A DNA stretch of 64,000 nt from Thalassotalea sp. 273M-4 (lineage in GTDB: Bacteria > Pseudomonadota > Gammaproteobacteria > Enterobacterales > Alteromonadaceae), in contig NZ_CP166961.1 in NCBI RefSeq assembly GCF_041410465.1, positions 124,001 to 188,000 on the forward strand, written 5' to 3'. The first letter of the stretch is position 1; the number at the start of each line of letters is the position of its first letter. A model generated the notes under the pieces. That model did not search any database, was not told where the DNA came from, and saw nothing but the letters and a program-made list of their open reading frames with translations. Of this stretch, positions 16,211-25,617 are shown piece by piece. The translations under genes and the position numbers were made by a program.

Positions 16211-18967
16211 ATGCAGCGCCAGATTGTTTTTATCGCTCTAATGGCTTTACTTTCTTGTTCACCAAAGCCCAGTGACGACGATGCTTTACAACAAGCAAAA
16301 GACATTATGGTGCAGGGCGATTACACCGAGGCTCGAGTTTTATTAAAAAATCTTATCAACAAGAGCCCTATGCAGTTAGAAGCCCGCTATCTTCTTGGGG
16401 TGTCACACTTTAATGTTGGGGATTTTGATGGCGCTTTAAAAGAATTTAAGCGCTTGTTGGAGTTTGACTACGCTAAAAATGAGGTGACCGCCTATATACT
16501 TCGCTCCGATTTACGCTCTGGACGTTTTCTGCCTGTATTTGAATACATTGATGGTAGCAGTCCGGCAGACACCGGCTTATTAGTTCAACTGTATACCATG
16601 CGTGGAATAGAGTTGATGCTATACGGATATTTTAGAGCCGGCTTTGATAGCTTATACAAGGCCTTAGACTTTTCGTCACAGGAAGGGGAATTTTATTATT
16701 CATTAGCAAAAGCTTATGTCGCTGGCTTTAGTGGTCAAACCGATCAAGCGATTGAATTGGCATCAAATTTATTGCAACAAGATTCAGAGTTTCATGAAGC
16801 TGCCTTACTATTGGCAAATTTGTACGTGGTCGCAAAGCAACACGACATCGCTTTATCACATTACACTCATTACATTGAATTTCAACCCTATCATTTTATT
16901 GTACAAGCACAGCGTATTTCGCAACTAATCCAATCGCAAAGCTTTGACCTAGCAACAGAGCATTTAGATACTCTGTTGCGTAAATCGCCTCACTCTTATT
17001 TGGTTAACGAATTAAAAGCCGAGCTGGAATTTCGACGTGGTAATTACAAACCGGCAATTGAGTACGCTGTCGCCTCTCTGACCTCGGCTCCCGAGTCGTA
17101 TAAAGCTAATTTGGTAGCAGGTTTAAGTCAGTACCAACTCGGTAATATTGAACCTGCTTACATGTATTTATCGAAAATAGAAAATCGTATAGGTAAAGAT
17201 CATTTTGTTTTTAAGATATTGTTATTTTTAAAATTTCAACTGGGTTTTGGCTACCAAGCAGCACAACAAATAGATAATATTAATTTATCAAATACCTTTG
17301 ATTTTAATCTACTCACCAGTGCCAGTGCGCACCTACTAGAATCTGGCGATCAGTTTACGGCCAAAAGATATGCCGAAAAATTGGATCAATTTGATCTCGA
17401 ATCACCGCAAGGATTGGGGCAACGAGGGGTTATTAAGCTATCGCTAAACGACGATTCTGGGCTAGATGATTTGCACAAAGCGATAAAAATAGATCCGGAT
17501 TTTGACCAAGCCAGAGTATCCATTTTGTTTCGTTATTTTGAACAAAATAAACTTACCCAAGCTTTAGAGTTTGCTAATGCTTGGGTAACGGAAAAACCAG
17601 AGCAAGAAGGAGGTTATCTGGCCGTAGGTCTAGCGTACTTGCAACTTGAAAACTGGCAGCAAGCAAAACGTTGGTTTGAGCAAGCCTTAAAGCTTAATCA
17701 AGACAGTACCAGTGCTCGCTACAATTTGGCTTTGGTTCATCTTGCTGAGCAAGATATTGAAAAGTCTTATCGGCTTAGTCAGCAAATTTTGGCATCATAC
17801 CCTACCCATCAAGGGGCACTGAATAACTTGCTCCAGATTTTCGCCCATCATCCAGAAAAATCTGAAGTGCTTCATGTGCTAAAACAAAGTATGCAAAATC
17901 ACCCTAGTGATATTAATGTGTTATTAACTTATGTGTCGGTATTAGCGCAAAATGAGCAACACCAAGAAGCAATTAAAACCTTAGTAGACAATCTATATCA
18001 ACATAAAAATAATGAAGAATATTTGTTATTAACGACAAAAATGCTATTTGGACAAAGCCATTTTACCGAAGCGGAGCAATATGCCCAACGTTTACTTGCG
18101 CTTAATCCTGGGAAGTTAGAATCACATTTATTATTATTACTGATTTTTGAAGCGCAACGTAAGTTTAAAGTCGCTCATCAGCATATTTTACAGGTGATAA
18201 AGACATTTAAGACAGAACATGATCTTAAACTCTATGAAATCACCTATCTTTTGCATTTAAATAAGATGGCTGAAGCCAGCTTAAAACTCGATAGGATAAA
18301 TCCTGATAACGTGACCGAATCTTTATTGATTGCGGTTAAGTTTTTGCGCAGTAAGTTGCAAAATGACCCGTTAATGGCGACCCAATACGCACAACGTTTA
18401 TTTGAGCTTAAACCGAATCCTTCGAATGCATATAAATACGCCCAAATGCTTCGAATAACAGACCAATGGCAAAAGAGTAAAGCGGTACTACTTAGTGCGT
18501 TAGACGAATATGGTGATATACCTGAATTGCTTAATTTATTAGGGGAAGTCACCATAGACAAAGAGCCAGAACATTCTGTCCGAGCATTTCAAAAACTGGT
18601 GGATAAGGAACCAAGTAACTATGTTTATTTAAATAATTTGGCTTGGTCGCAGATTAACCTAGAAAACTTTGAACAAGGTCTAAGAAATGCGGAACGAGCG
18701 TACCAATTGGCCGACGATAACCCGATGATCCTTGATACTTTGGGGGTGGCGAATATGCGGCTAGGTAAATACCCTAAAGCCGAGTCCTTACTGGCAAGAG
18801 CATATCAACAAAACCCTAACAATCCTGATGTATCACTGCATTACGCTGAAGCGCTCATGTTGACGGACAAACTCGATCTATCAAGAGAAATACTCAGTAA
18901 TCAAGATGATAGTGATAAAAAACAGAAGTTAATCGAGAAAATTAAAATCATTTTATCAGGGTCCTAA
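16211..18967 (+). CDS. PrsT-type TPR-repeat lipoprotein (tandem copy 2)
   Basis: A 918-aa lipoprotein, exactly the length of the preceding paralogue, with the lipobox Cys also at residue 16 (LLSC). I chose the ATG at 16211, which has AAAGGA 6 nt upstream; a longer frame would add 24 residues that break the signal peptide. TPR units fill the protein, and the C-terminal block (VYLNNLAWSQ, NPMILDTLGVANMRLG, LHYAEAL) matches copy 1 and the prsT family. The serine protease gene starts 2 nt after its stop, so the two are co-transcribed and probably act together in the envelope. By eye the copies share roughly half their residues in aligned stretches, so the duplication is not recent. Confidence 0.82.
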   Translation: MQRQIVFIALMALLSCSPKPSDDDALQQAKDIMVQGDYTEARVLLKNLINKSPMQLEARYLLGVSHFNVGDFDGALKEFKRLLEFDYAKNEVTAYILRSDLRSGRFLPVFEYIDGSSPADTGLLVQLYTMRGIELMLYGYFRAGFDSLYKALDFSSQEGEFYYSLAKAYVAGFSGQTDQAIELASNLLQQDSEFHEAALLLANLYVVAKQHDIALSHYTHYIEFQPYHFIVQAQRISQLIQSQSFDLATEHLDTLLRKSPHSYLVNELKAELEFRRGNYKPAIEYAVASLTSAPESYKANLVAGLSQYQLGNIEPAYMYLSKIENRIGKDHFVFKILLFLKFQLGFGYQAAQQIDNINLSNTFDFNLLTSASAHLLESGDQFTAKRYAEKLDQFDLESPQGLGQRGVIKLSLNDDSGLDDLHKAIKIDPDFDQARVSILFRYFEQNKLTQALEFANAWVTEKPEQEGGYLAVGLAYLQLENWQQAKRWFEQALKLNQDSTSARYNLALVHLAEQDIEKSYRLSQQILASYPTHQGALNNLLQIFAHHPEKSEVLHVLKQSMQNHPSDINVLLTYVSVLAQNEQHQEAIKTLVDNLYQHKNNEEYLLLTTKMLFGQSHFTEAEQYAQRLLALNPGKLESHLLLLLIFEAQRKFKVAHQHILQVIKTFKTEHDLKLYEITYLLHLNKMAEASLKLDRINPDNVTESLLIAVKFLRSKLQNDPLMATQYAQRLFELKPNPSNAYKYAQMLRITDQWQKSKAVLLSALDEYGDIPELLNLLGEVTIDKEPEHSVRAFQKLVDKEPSNYVYLNNLAWSQINLENFEQGLRNAERAYQLADDNPMILDTLGVANMRLGKYPKAESLLARAYQQNPNNPDVSLHYAEALMLTDKLDLSREILSNQDDSDKKQKLIEKIKIILSGS

Positions 18968-18969
18968 TC

Positions 18970-19731
18970 ATGCGATTTTTTTTAATATTATGTTTTGTCA
19001 TTGGCTTTTCTGCTTACGCCGATTTTCCTAAAACCATAAAAAAGGTTAAACCCTCTATTGTTGGTATCGGAGTTTACACGCCCGATGGGCGACCTCAAAA
19101 TGTGTTAAATGGGACCGGGTTTATTATTGGTAATGGACAATATATTGTTACTAATCAACATGTAGTGCCAAAGTTACAAAATATTGAAGGTACTCAAAAA
19201 AGGGTGGTTTTTACCGGTACAGGTAAACAAGCAAAGATTTATGAAGTCGAACTGATTGCGGTATCGAATGTCCATGACTTGGCTATTTTAAAGCATAATG
19301 GCCCGCCTTTACCGGCATTAAAACTGGCCGGCGATAGCTTGATTGACGAGGGTACTTCCATTGCCTTTACAGGCTTTCCCATCGGTGCGGTTTTAGGGCT
19401 TTATCCTGCAACTCATCAAGGCTACATTGCCAGCATTTCGCCGGTAGTGATCCCGTCAAGCACCTCCGCGCAACTAACGCCCGCGGCGATCAAATTATTG
19501 AAAAACCCTTATATGGTTTATCAACTTGATGGTACCGCTTATCCTGGGAATAGCGGTAGCCCTGTGTATCCGATAAAAACGGGAAAGGTCGTGGCGATAA
19601 TTAATAAAGTGTTTATAAAGCGGACAAAAGAATCGGCTATAACAGATCCAAGTGGCATTACTTACGCCATACCAGTGAAGTTTTTGCACCAATTAATCAA
19701 GACCAATAATATCGATATATATGCTCAATAA
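18970..19731 (+). CDS. Secreted trypsin-like serine protease (S1 fold, no PDZ)
   Basis: A 253-aa exported protein. An N-terminal signal peptide (about residues 1-17, ending SAYA) is followed by a trypsin-fold domain with the full triad: His64 in TNQHVV, Asp103 in VHDLAIL and Ser195 in PGNSGSP. GTGFIIG at about 48-54 and FTGFPIG at about 133-139 are typical of HtrA-like or S1-type bacterial proteases. The protein ends after the catalytic domain, so there is no PDZ as in DegP. Its start lies 2 nt after the stop of a PrsT-type gene, which links it to the exosortase locus. It may process or quality-control periplasmic components of that system; the substrate is unknown. The family is certain. Confidence 0.85.
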   Translation: MRFFLILCFVIGFSAYADFPKTIKKVKPSIVGIGVYTPDGRPQNVLNGTGFIIGNGQYIVTNQHVVPKLQNIEGTQKRVVFTGTGKQAKIYEVELIAVSNVHDLAILKHNGPPLPALKLAGDSLIDEGTSIAFTGFPIGAVLGLYPATHQGYIASISPVVIPSSTSAQLTPAAIKLLKNPYMVYQLDGTAYPGNSGSPVYPIKTGKVVAIINKVFIKRTKESAITDPSGITYAIPVKFLHQLIKTNNIDIYAQ

Positions 19732-19761
19732 GCCGGCTTGACGAACCGGTAAATGTTACTT

Positions 19762-20937
19762 TTAACGACACCAAGTTTGAGGGTTAACCGGCTTGCCTTT
19801 ATGACGTATTTCAAAATACACCCCGACTTTTGATTGACCGCCCGATTGTCCTGCTAAAGCAATCGGTTCCCCAATTTCGACTCTATCACCAACTTTTTTC
19901 AGTAAAGTTTGATTGTGTCCGTACAGACTCATATAGCCATCACCATGATCAAGTACGGTAACCAAACCATAGCCTTTAAGCCAATCAGAAAAAAGGACGG
20001 TACCGTTATGAATGGCGTTGACATTGGTTCCTAATTTGGCATCCAGTAAAACCCCTTTCCAGCGCAGATACCCCTGTTTTTTACTGTTATATTTGTTTAA
20101 TATTTTGCCTTTTACGGGCCATTTTAGTTTATTTTTAAGCTTACTCAGGCCTTTAAATTGAAGATCTTTTTTTATTTGCGCCTGAATACGCGCTAAGGTA
20201 GCGACTAAAGATTGCTCTTCTTGTTCTAGCAGGGTGAGCTTTTGTTGATCAGATAATAGCTTAGAATTGAGTTTGGCAAGGGTCGCTTTTCGAGCTTGTT
20301 TATTTTGCTCTAATGCTTTTTGCTCTTGGATTAAAGTTTCTTCAATCGCTACAAGCTTTTGCGCTTGCTCTCTTTGTTGTGCTTCTACTTCGGCAAGTTC
20401 GGTGAGTATTTTCTCAAACGCTTCAATACTATTTACACGAGCTTCATTGAGATATTTATAGTAGGTGAGCGTGCGTTGAACTTCACTTGGTTGTTGTTGA
20501 TTTAGCAACATTTTTAAATAGTCATGTTGACCGGTAGAGTAGGCACTTCGAAGCTGATCCGCTAATACCTCTTCTTGTTTTGCTTTTTCTTTTTGCAGTT
20601 TTTTTTGTTGTAAGTTTAACTCGGTTAAGCGTTGCTGAGTATGCTTTCGCTGTTGTTGAGCTTGGTTTAGCTTTGCTGCAGAGTCTGCAATAGCAAGCTC
20701 ATCAATTCTTAATTGGGCATTAATTTCTTGACGTTGTTTTTCGGTTAATTGAATTTGTTGCTGTTGGTTTTTGATCTGCCGTTTTACTTGATCCAACTCC
20801 TGTTTGGTCTGTTGGCTTGCCCACGCTAAATTGAAACCACCGTTGAGGACAAAAAACGACAAAAAAATTGATGAAAGCCATCCGGCTTTCATCAATTTGG
20901 CAGACAACGTTATGTGTTGAATATTGGACTTAGTCAC
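19762..20937 (-). CDS. envC: Murein hydrolase activator EnvC
   Basis: A 391-aa periplasmic protein that activates the septal amidases AmiA/AmiB during cell separation. A signal peptide (hydrophobic core [12 protein letters not shown], cleaved near WASQQ) is followed by a long Gln/Glu/Lys-rich coiled coil (about residues 42-260). A C-terminal LytM/M23 domain (about 270-391) contains [14 protein letters not shown] and ends PVNPQTWCR. The LytM metal site is degenerate, as usual for EnvC. The frame begins with a GTG overlapping the gpmI stop; an internal ATG 15 codons later gives a more ordinary signal peptide and is a possible true start. The gpmI-envC pairing is conserved in gammaproteobacteria, and an AmiB-type partner is at 62350. 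Confidence 0.92.
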   Translation of the reverse strand: MTKSNIQHITLSAKLMKAGWLSSIFLSFFVLNGGFNLAWASQQTKQELDQVKRQIKNQQQQIQLTEKQRQEINAQLRIDELAIADSAAKLNQAQQQRKHTQQRLTELNLQQKKLQKEKAKQEEVLADQLRSAYSTGQHDYLKMLLNQQQPSEVQRTLTYYKYLNEARVNSIEAFEKILTELAEVEAQQREQAQKLVAIEETLIQEQKALEQNKQARKATLAKLNSKLLSDQQKLTLLEQEEQSLVATLARIQAQIKKDLQFKGLSKLKNKLKWPVKGKILNKYNSKKQGYLRWKGVLLDAKLGTNVNAIHNGTVLFSDWLKGYGLVTVLDHGDGYMSLYGHNQTLLKKVGDRVEIGEPIALAGQSGGQSKVGVYFEIRHKGKPVNPQTWCR

Positions 20938-22474
20938 TAACCTTCATCAATGGAGTCCCGGTCATTTCTTCCGGCTGGTCCATCGCCATTAAATGTAAAA
21001 GCGTTGGTGCGATATCAGAAAGTGCACCTGTTTCACTTACTTTCGCATTTCGGCCAACATAAATCAATGGTACTGGTTCACATGTGTGAGCGGTATGTGC
21101 TTGACCTGTTTCAGTATTTACCATCATTTCAGCATTACCGTGGTCGGCTGTGATAAGACATTCACCGCCTACTTTTTGCAATGCTTCAACAACACGGCCC
21201 ATAGACTTATCAACGGCTTCACAAGCTTTCACTGCCGCGTCAAATACGCCCGTGTGGCCAACCATATCACCATTGGGGTAGTTACAAACAATTAAGTCGT
21301 GCTCACCGCTTTCTATGGCCGCAACCAACTTATCGGTCAGTAGTTCAGAATTCATTTCTGGTTGCATATCGTAGGTTGCAACTTGTGGTGAAGGAACCAA
21401 TACGCGTGTTTCGCCGTTAAATTCGTTCTCTCGACCACCACTAAAGAAGAAGGTCACGTGGGCGTATTTTTCGGTTTCAGAAATACGCAGCTGAGTTTTA
21501 TTGTGTTTCTCTAACCATTCACCTAACACATTGTTTAGCTCAACCGTTGGGAAGGCGACAGGAGCTTTTATGTCTGCAGCGTATTCCGTAAGCATCACAA
21601 AGTCAGCAATGGCAGGTACACGCTTGCGGTCAAAATCGGCAAAGTCAGCTTCTGTGAAGCAACGGCTAAATTGACGCGCGCGATCGGCACGGAAATTCAT
21701 AAAAATTAACGCATCGCCGTCTTCTACTTGTACGCTATCGCCGTTGGCATCTAAGATGGCCGTCGCTTTAACAAACTCGTCGTTTTCATCGCGCTCGTAA
21801 GCTGCTTTTAAAGCGTCAACAGAGTTGGTGGCGGTGAATTGACCTTCACCAGATACGATTAGATTGTATGCTTGTTCAACACGTTCCCAACGTTGATCAC
21901 GGTCCATCGCATAGTAACGACCAATGATTGATGCGACACGACCATTGCCAAGCTCGGCAAATAAGTCTTCGGCTTTTTGTAATGAGTTTTCGGCACTGCG
22001 AGGTGGAGTGTCACGACCATCTAGGAAAGCGTGCAAATAAACTTTGCTGGCGCCACGCTCTTTTGCCATTTTCAAAGCCGCAAAAATGTGGTCTTCGTGG
22101 CTGTGAACACCACCTGGTGACATCAAACCAAAGATATGCACTGCTTTATCTTTACTAACAGCTTTGTCTACTGCAGAAGCTAGTACTTCATTGTTACAAA
22201 ATTCGCCGTCAGCTATCGATTTGGTGATGCGAGTAAAGTCTTGATAAACAATACGACCAGCACCAAGGTTTACGTGGCCAACTTCGGAATTGCCCATTTG
22301 TCCATCAGGTAGACCAACAGCCATGCCAGACGTTTCAATTAGCATGTTAGGGTATTCATTCATAAGTTTATCCAACACAGGGGTGTTGGCATGAAAGATA
22401 GCGTTGGACTCGCTGTTTTCTCGATATCCCCATCCATCTAGGATAATTAAAACCATTGGTTTTTTGTTGCTCAT
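20930..22474 (-). CDS. gpmI: 2,3-bisphosphoglycerate-independent phosphoglycerate mutase
   Basis: A 514-aa glycolytic enzyme that interconverts 3- and 2-phosphoglycerate using two Mn ions and a phosphoserine intermediate. The N terminus [10 protein letters not shown] holds the first metal-binding Asp. The active Ser is Ser63 in [46 protein letters not shown] and TADHGNAE are the remaining family motifs. Length is typical of the family. It overlaps envC by 8 nt and forms a two-gene unit with it. The product of the glycerate kinase at 31238 feeds the same step. Confidence 0.97.
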   Translation of the reverse strand: MSNKKPMVLIILDGWGYRENSESNAIFHANTPVLDKLMNEYPNMLIETSGMAVGLPDGQMGNSEVGHVNLGAGRIVYQDFTRITKSIADGEFCNNEVLASAVDKAVSKDKAVHIFGLMSPGGVHSHEDHIFAALKMAKERGASKVYLHAFLDGRDTPPRSAENSLQKAEDLFAELGNGRVASIIGRYYAMDRDQRWERVEQAYNLIVSGEGQFTATNSVDALKAAYERDENDEFVKATAILDANGDSVQVEDGDALIFMNFRADRARQFSRCFTEADFADFDRKRVPAIADFVMLTEYAADIKAPVAFPTVELNNVLGEWLEKHNKTQLRISETEKYAHVTFFFSGGRENEFNGETRVLVPSPQVATYDMQPEMNSELLTDKLVAAIESGEHDLIVCNYPNGDMVGHTGVFDAAVKACEAVDKSMGRVVEALQKVGGECLITADHGNAEMMVNTETGQAHTAHTCEPVPLIYVGRNAKVSETGALSDIAPTLLHLMAMDQPEEMTGTPLMKVSD

Positions 22475-22522
22475 GGTAATGCCTTGCTTTAAAAGTAATG
22501 TTTATGAATTTAAAAAGGGTAC

Positions 22523-22544
22523 AACTGGTATAATTTAGCCAGTT
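22523..22544 (+). promoter_or_regulatory. Inverted repeat around a TATAAT box
   Basis: AACTGG at 22523-22528 and CCAGTT at 22539-22544 flank a 10-bp centre containing TATAAT (plus strand). It lies in the gpmI/yibN divergent region, about 50 bp upstream of gpmI. It could be an operator over a promoter, but the direction and the regulator are unknown. Confidence 0.3.
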
Positions 22545-22728
22545 ATTTTAACGTTAAATATACCCGTTTTCCCAGATAAATAATTATTATAACCGCTAGC
22601 TGAGACTTTTTATTTGATATACCTTAGCATTTTCGCCTATTAGTAGTGGATTTAGTGCATTCAGACTGTATACTTGTGGTCTTTATTTTTTAATGCAATT
22701 GTAATTTGTAACAAGAGAAACTGGATAT

Positions 22729-23154
22729 ATGGATCAATTCATCACCTTTTTAAGCAATAATCCTGTACTTAGTATGGCTTGGTTGGCAATCGTCACAATG
22801 TTGATTGTTATTACCATCAAGAGTAAATTATCTCCGGTCAAAGAAATTAACACTCAGGAACTTACTTTATTGATGAACCGCGAAGATGGTGTTGTGGTTG
22901 ATATCCGTAAAGATGCTGAATTTAAAGCCGGTCATATTTTGGGGTCTGTTCATTTAGCGACAGAAAAAGTTAATAACAATGATTTGACGACTCTTGAAAA
23001 ATATAAAACCAAACCCATTATTGTTGTATGTGCTGCCGGTATGAGCGCCGTTTCTGCAGCACAAAAAATCAGCAAAGCTGGATTTGACCGCGTGACTTAC
23101 CTTAAAGGTGGTTTTAGCGCATGGCAATCAGCAAATTTACCTGTTGCAAAATAA
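22729..23154 (+). CDS. yibN: Membrane-anchored rhodanese-like protein YibN
   Basis: A 141-aa protein with one N-terminal membrane segment (residues about 13-31) and a single rhodanese domain (about 40-138). The catalytic Cys101 lies in VVCAAGMSA, and DIRKDAEFKAGHI is the typical CH2A-like strand. It could carry sulfur from thiosulfate or persulfide donors, though the physiological substrate of YibN is not established. The order yibN-grxC-secB-gpsA is conserved in enterobacteria and relatives, which supports the assignment. grxC begins 13 nt after its stop, consistent with an operon. Confidence 0.9.
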   Translation: MDQFITFLSNNPVLSMAWLAIVTMLIVITIKSKLSPVKEINTQELTLLMNREDGVVVDIRKDAEFKAGHILGSVHLATEKVNNNDLTTLEKYKTKPIIVVCAAGMSAVSAAQKISKAGFDRVTYLKGGFSAWQSANLPVAK

Positions 23155-23167
23155 ACAAGGCACAATA

Positions 23168-23428
23168 ATGGCAGAAGTTACCATATACACTCGCAGTACC
23201 TGCGGATTTTGTTTTAGAGCATTGTCTTTACTGCAACAAAAAGGCGTTGCATATAACGAAATAAGCATAGATCAGTACCCTGAAAAACGGGCTGAAATGA
23301 TTGAACGTAGTAACGGTGGAATGACAGTGCCACAAATCTTTATTAATAACCAAAGTATTGGTGGTTGTGACGATTTAATGGCGTTGGAATATAAAGGCGA
23401 ACTCGACAAGCTGTTAACCAATAATTAA
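23168..23428 (+). CDS. grxC: Glutaredoxin 3
   Basis: An 86-aa dithiol glutaredoxin, reducing protein disulfides with glutathione. The active site is Cys12-Gly-Phe-Cys15 in STCGFCFRA; the usual form is CPYC, so the dipeptide between the Cys differs. TVPQIF at about 50-55 supplies the conserved cis-Pro, and IGGCDDL binds glutathione. I start it at 23168, where the product aligns with E. coli Grx3; a longer frame from 23108 would run into yibN. It sits in the yibN-grxC-secB-gpsA operon. Confidence 0.95.
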   Translation: MAEVTIYTRSTCGFCFRALSLLQQKGVAYNEISIDQYPEKRAEMIERSNGGMTVPQIFINNQSIGGCDDLMALEYKGELDKLLTNN

Positions 23429-23468
23429 ACCGGGCGCTTGCCTGTAAAAACATATTAGGAAGTATATT

Positions 23469-23969
23469 ATGACAGAACAAAACAACCCAGCAGCAAATGG
23501 CGCTGATAACGCACAACAACCAGCATTTGCTATCCAACGTATCTACACCAAAGACGTATCATTTGAAACCCCAGCAAGCCCTGCGGTATTTCAAAAAGAG
23601 TGGCAACCAGAAGTTAAATTAGACTTAGATACACGTTCTAACAAATTAGCTGATGACACATTTGAGGTTGTTTTGGCGTTAACCGTGACAGCAAAGCTTG
23701 GTGAAGAAATTGCATTTTTATGTGAAGTACAACAAGCAGGTATTTTCACTATTGGTAATATGCCAGAAGCACAATTAGCACATACTTTAGGTTCGTTCTG
23801 TCCGAATACATTATTTCCATACGCACGTGAAGTTGTGAGCAGCTTAGTTTCTCGTGGTACTTTCCCACAACTAAACCTAGCGCCAGTAAACTTTGACGCG
23901 TTATTTGCTTCTTACGTGCAAAAGCGTGCCGCTGAAGCAAAAGCGGCACAAGAAACAACAGACGCATAA
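23469..23969 (+). CDS. secB: Protein-export chaperone SecB
   Basis: A 166-aa cytoplasmic chaperone that keeps precursors unfolded and passes them to SecA. The core shows [34 protein letters not shown] and the [11 protein letters not shown] signature. [12 protein letters not shown] leads to a short Ala-rich tail. Length is close to the E. coli homologue. A ribosome site (TTAGGA) precedes the ATG. It would serve the many exported proteins of this window, including the type II secretion substrates that use Sec. The neighbour gpsA follows within 3 nt. Confidence 0.97.
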   Translation: MTEQNNPAANGADNAQQPAFAIQRIYTKDVSFETPASPAVFQKEWQPEVKLDLDTRSNKLADDTFEVVLALTVTAKLGEEIAFLCEVQQAGIFTIGNMPEAQLAHTLGSFCPNTLFPYAREVVSSLVSRGTFPQLNLAPVNFDALFASYVQKRAAEAKAAQETTDA

Positions 23970-23972
23970 TTG

Positions 23973-24977
23973 ATGGCTATGCAAGCTGATATCAGTGTAA
24001 TTGGGGCAGGGTCTTATGGCACTGCTCTGGCTTTTTGTTTAGCCAGAAATGGCCACAAGACTCTATTGTGGGGACGCAGCGAATCCGATGTGGCAACCAT
24101 GCAAGAGTCGCGCAGTAACGAAAAGTACTTACCTGGTTTCACCTTCCCGCCAGCATTAGAGTTAACCGCAGATTTAACCAAAGCCATTCACGCCAGCCAT
24201 AACATTTTAATTGTGGTGCCAAGCCATGCTTTTGTGGACTTACTTGAAAAAATCAAGCCATTGTTAACACCTGAGCATAAAATTGCATGGGCAACCAAAG
24301 GCCTTGATCCAAAAGAAGGGCATTTATTGCATGAAGTTGCCATCGACGTATTGGGTGAAGGTGTAAGTCTGGCGGTATTGTCTGGACCGACCTTTGCAAA
24401 AGAAATGGCTGCAGGGTTGCCGACCGCTATTTCTTTGTCATCGACGGACAATGATTTTGCCAAACTCCTGTCGTCAATGTTGCATTGTGAAAAGTCTTTT
24501 CGGGTTTATACCAATAATGATTTCATTGGTGTTCAACTTGGTGGCGCAGTAAAAAATGTGATCGCCATTGGTGCTGGTATTGCCGATGGTATTGGCTTTG
24601 GTGCGAATGCCCGTACTGCACTTATTACCCGAGGTTTGGCTGAAATGACGCGTTTGGGTGCTGCTTTAGGGGCAGAACCTGCTACCTTTATGGGCATGGC
24701 CGGTTTGGGTGATCTGGTACTTACCTGTACCGATAACCAATCTCGTAACCGCCGATTTGGCTTGGCATTAGGTCATGGTAAATCTGTTGAGGATGCGATC
24801 GATAGCATCGGTCAAGTGGTTGAAGGTTATCGTAATACCAAAGAAGTGCATATGTTGGCGCAACGGGAAGGTGTAGAGATGCCTATCGTTGAACAAATTT
24901 ATCAGGTTTTATACAAGGGTATGCCCGCGCAAGAAGCGGCGGTTAATTTATTGAGCCGAACTCAAAAATCTGAATAG
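23973..24977 (+). CDS. gpsA: NAD(P)-dependent glycerol-3-phosphate dehydrogenase
   Basis: A 334-aa enzyme that reduces dihydroxyacetone phosphate to sn-glycerol-3-phosphate for phospholipid synthesis. The Rossmann motif is [10 protein letters not shown] near the N terminus. [31 protein letters not shown] with the catalytic Lys, and [10 protein letters not shown] are family hallmarks. The frame also offers a TTG three bases before the chosen ATG and another ATG two codons later; no good ribosome site separates them, so translation is probably coupled to secB. A bidirectional terminator follows. Confidence 0.96.
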   Translation: MAMQADISVIGAGSYGTALAFCLARNGHKTLLWGRSESDVATMQESRSNEKYLPGFTFPPALELTADLTKAIHASHNILIVVPSHAFVDLLEKIKPLLTPEHKIAWATKGLDPKEGHLLHEVAIDVLGEGVSLAVLSGPTFAKEMAAGLPTAISLSSTDNDFAKLLSSMLHCEKSFRVYTNNDFIGVQLGGAVKNVIAIGAGIADGIGFGANARTALITRGLAEMTRLGAALGAEPATFMGMAGLGDLVLTCTDNQSRNRRFGLALGHGKSVEDAIDSIGQVVEGYRNTKEVHMLAQREGVEMPIVEQIYQVLYKGMPAQEAAVNLLSRTQKSE

Positions 24978-25000
24978 CTTAAAAATACATCCGTAAAACT

Positions 25001-25034
25001 AAAAAATCCTTACCCAGTGGTAAGGATTTTTTGT
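25001..25034. terminator. Bidirectional terminator between gpsA and trmL
   Basis: The stem CCTTACC/GGTAAGG with a CAGT loop is extended by flanking A and T runs (AAAAAAT before, ATTTTTT after). It can end transcription of both convergent genes. Confidence 0.85.
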
Positions 25035-25057
25035 TTTAGATGGCTGCTGAAATTTGT

Positions 25058-25522
25058 TTAAATTGCGCCATTAAACCCTAATTGGCGCCAAGTTTCATAA
25101 ACGATAACCGCGACCGAGTTGCTTAGGTTCATACTTCTTGAACCTCCTAGCATCGGGATCCTGATTTTATGCTGATCAGGGATTTGATCTCTTACGGAGT
25201 CGGGCAAGCCACGGGTTTCTGAACCAAAAATAATATAGTCGCCAATCTCAAAGGTCACATCGGCATGAAAACGTGTTGCTTTGGTGGTGGAAGCAAAAAT
25301 ACGGGCAGGCTGTTCTGCTTTAATAAACTCGTCAAAATTTTTATGGCGCTTAATATTGGCAAATTCATGGTAATCCAGGCCAGCCCGGCGCAAGCGTTTA
25401 TCTTCAATATCAAAACCTAAAGGTTCAATGAGGTGCAAGCGATAACCACTATTGGCACATAATCTAATGATATTGCCCGTATTTGGCGGAATTTCTGGTT
25501 CAAAAAGTACGATATCTAGCAT
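25058..25522 (-). CDS. trmL: tRNA (cytidine/uridine-34 2'-O-)-methyltransferase TrmL
   Basis: A 154-aa SPOUT methyltransferase acting on the wobble base of tRNA-Leu isoacceptors. The opening [21 protein letters not shown] is near-invariant in the family. [18 protein letters not shown], the FGSETRGLP loop and the IRIPM ... [11 protein letters not shown] knot region bind S-adenosylmethionine. Length equals the E. coli protein within a few residues. It is convergent to gpsA, as expected from the conserved secB-gpsA-(cysE)-trmL neighbourhood, here without cysE. Confidence 0.95.
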   Translation of the reverse strand: MLDIVLFEPEIPPNTGNIIRLCANSGYRLHLIEPLGFDIEDKRLRRAGLDYHEFANIKRHKNFDEFIKAEQPARIFASTTKATRFHADVTFEIGDYIIFGSETRGLPDSVRDQIPDQHKIRIPMLGGSRSMNLSNSVAVIVYETWRQLGFNGAI

Positions 25523-25617
25523 TTGGGTTAAAAATCAATGAATTTGCTATACAATGGCTATAGTCTACTCATAAACTGGCAGTTAGCAAACATCTTGCTT
25601 CGATATGGATATGTTTA

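Noticed and set aside
1..19731. Whether the exosortase locus is a recently inserted island with att sites or a transposase
   Set aside because: I found no integrase, transposase, tRNA boundary or flanking direct repeat, and base composition looks like the rest of the window. It is accessory in content only.
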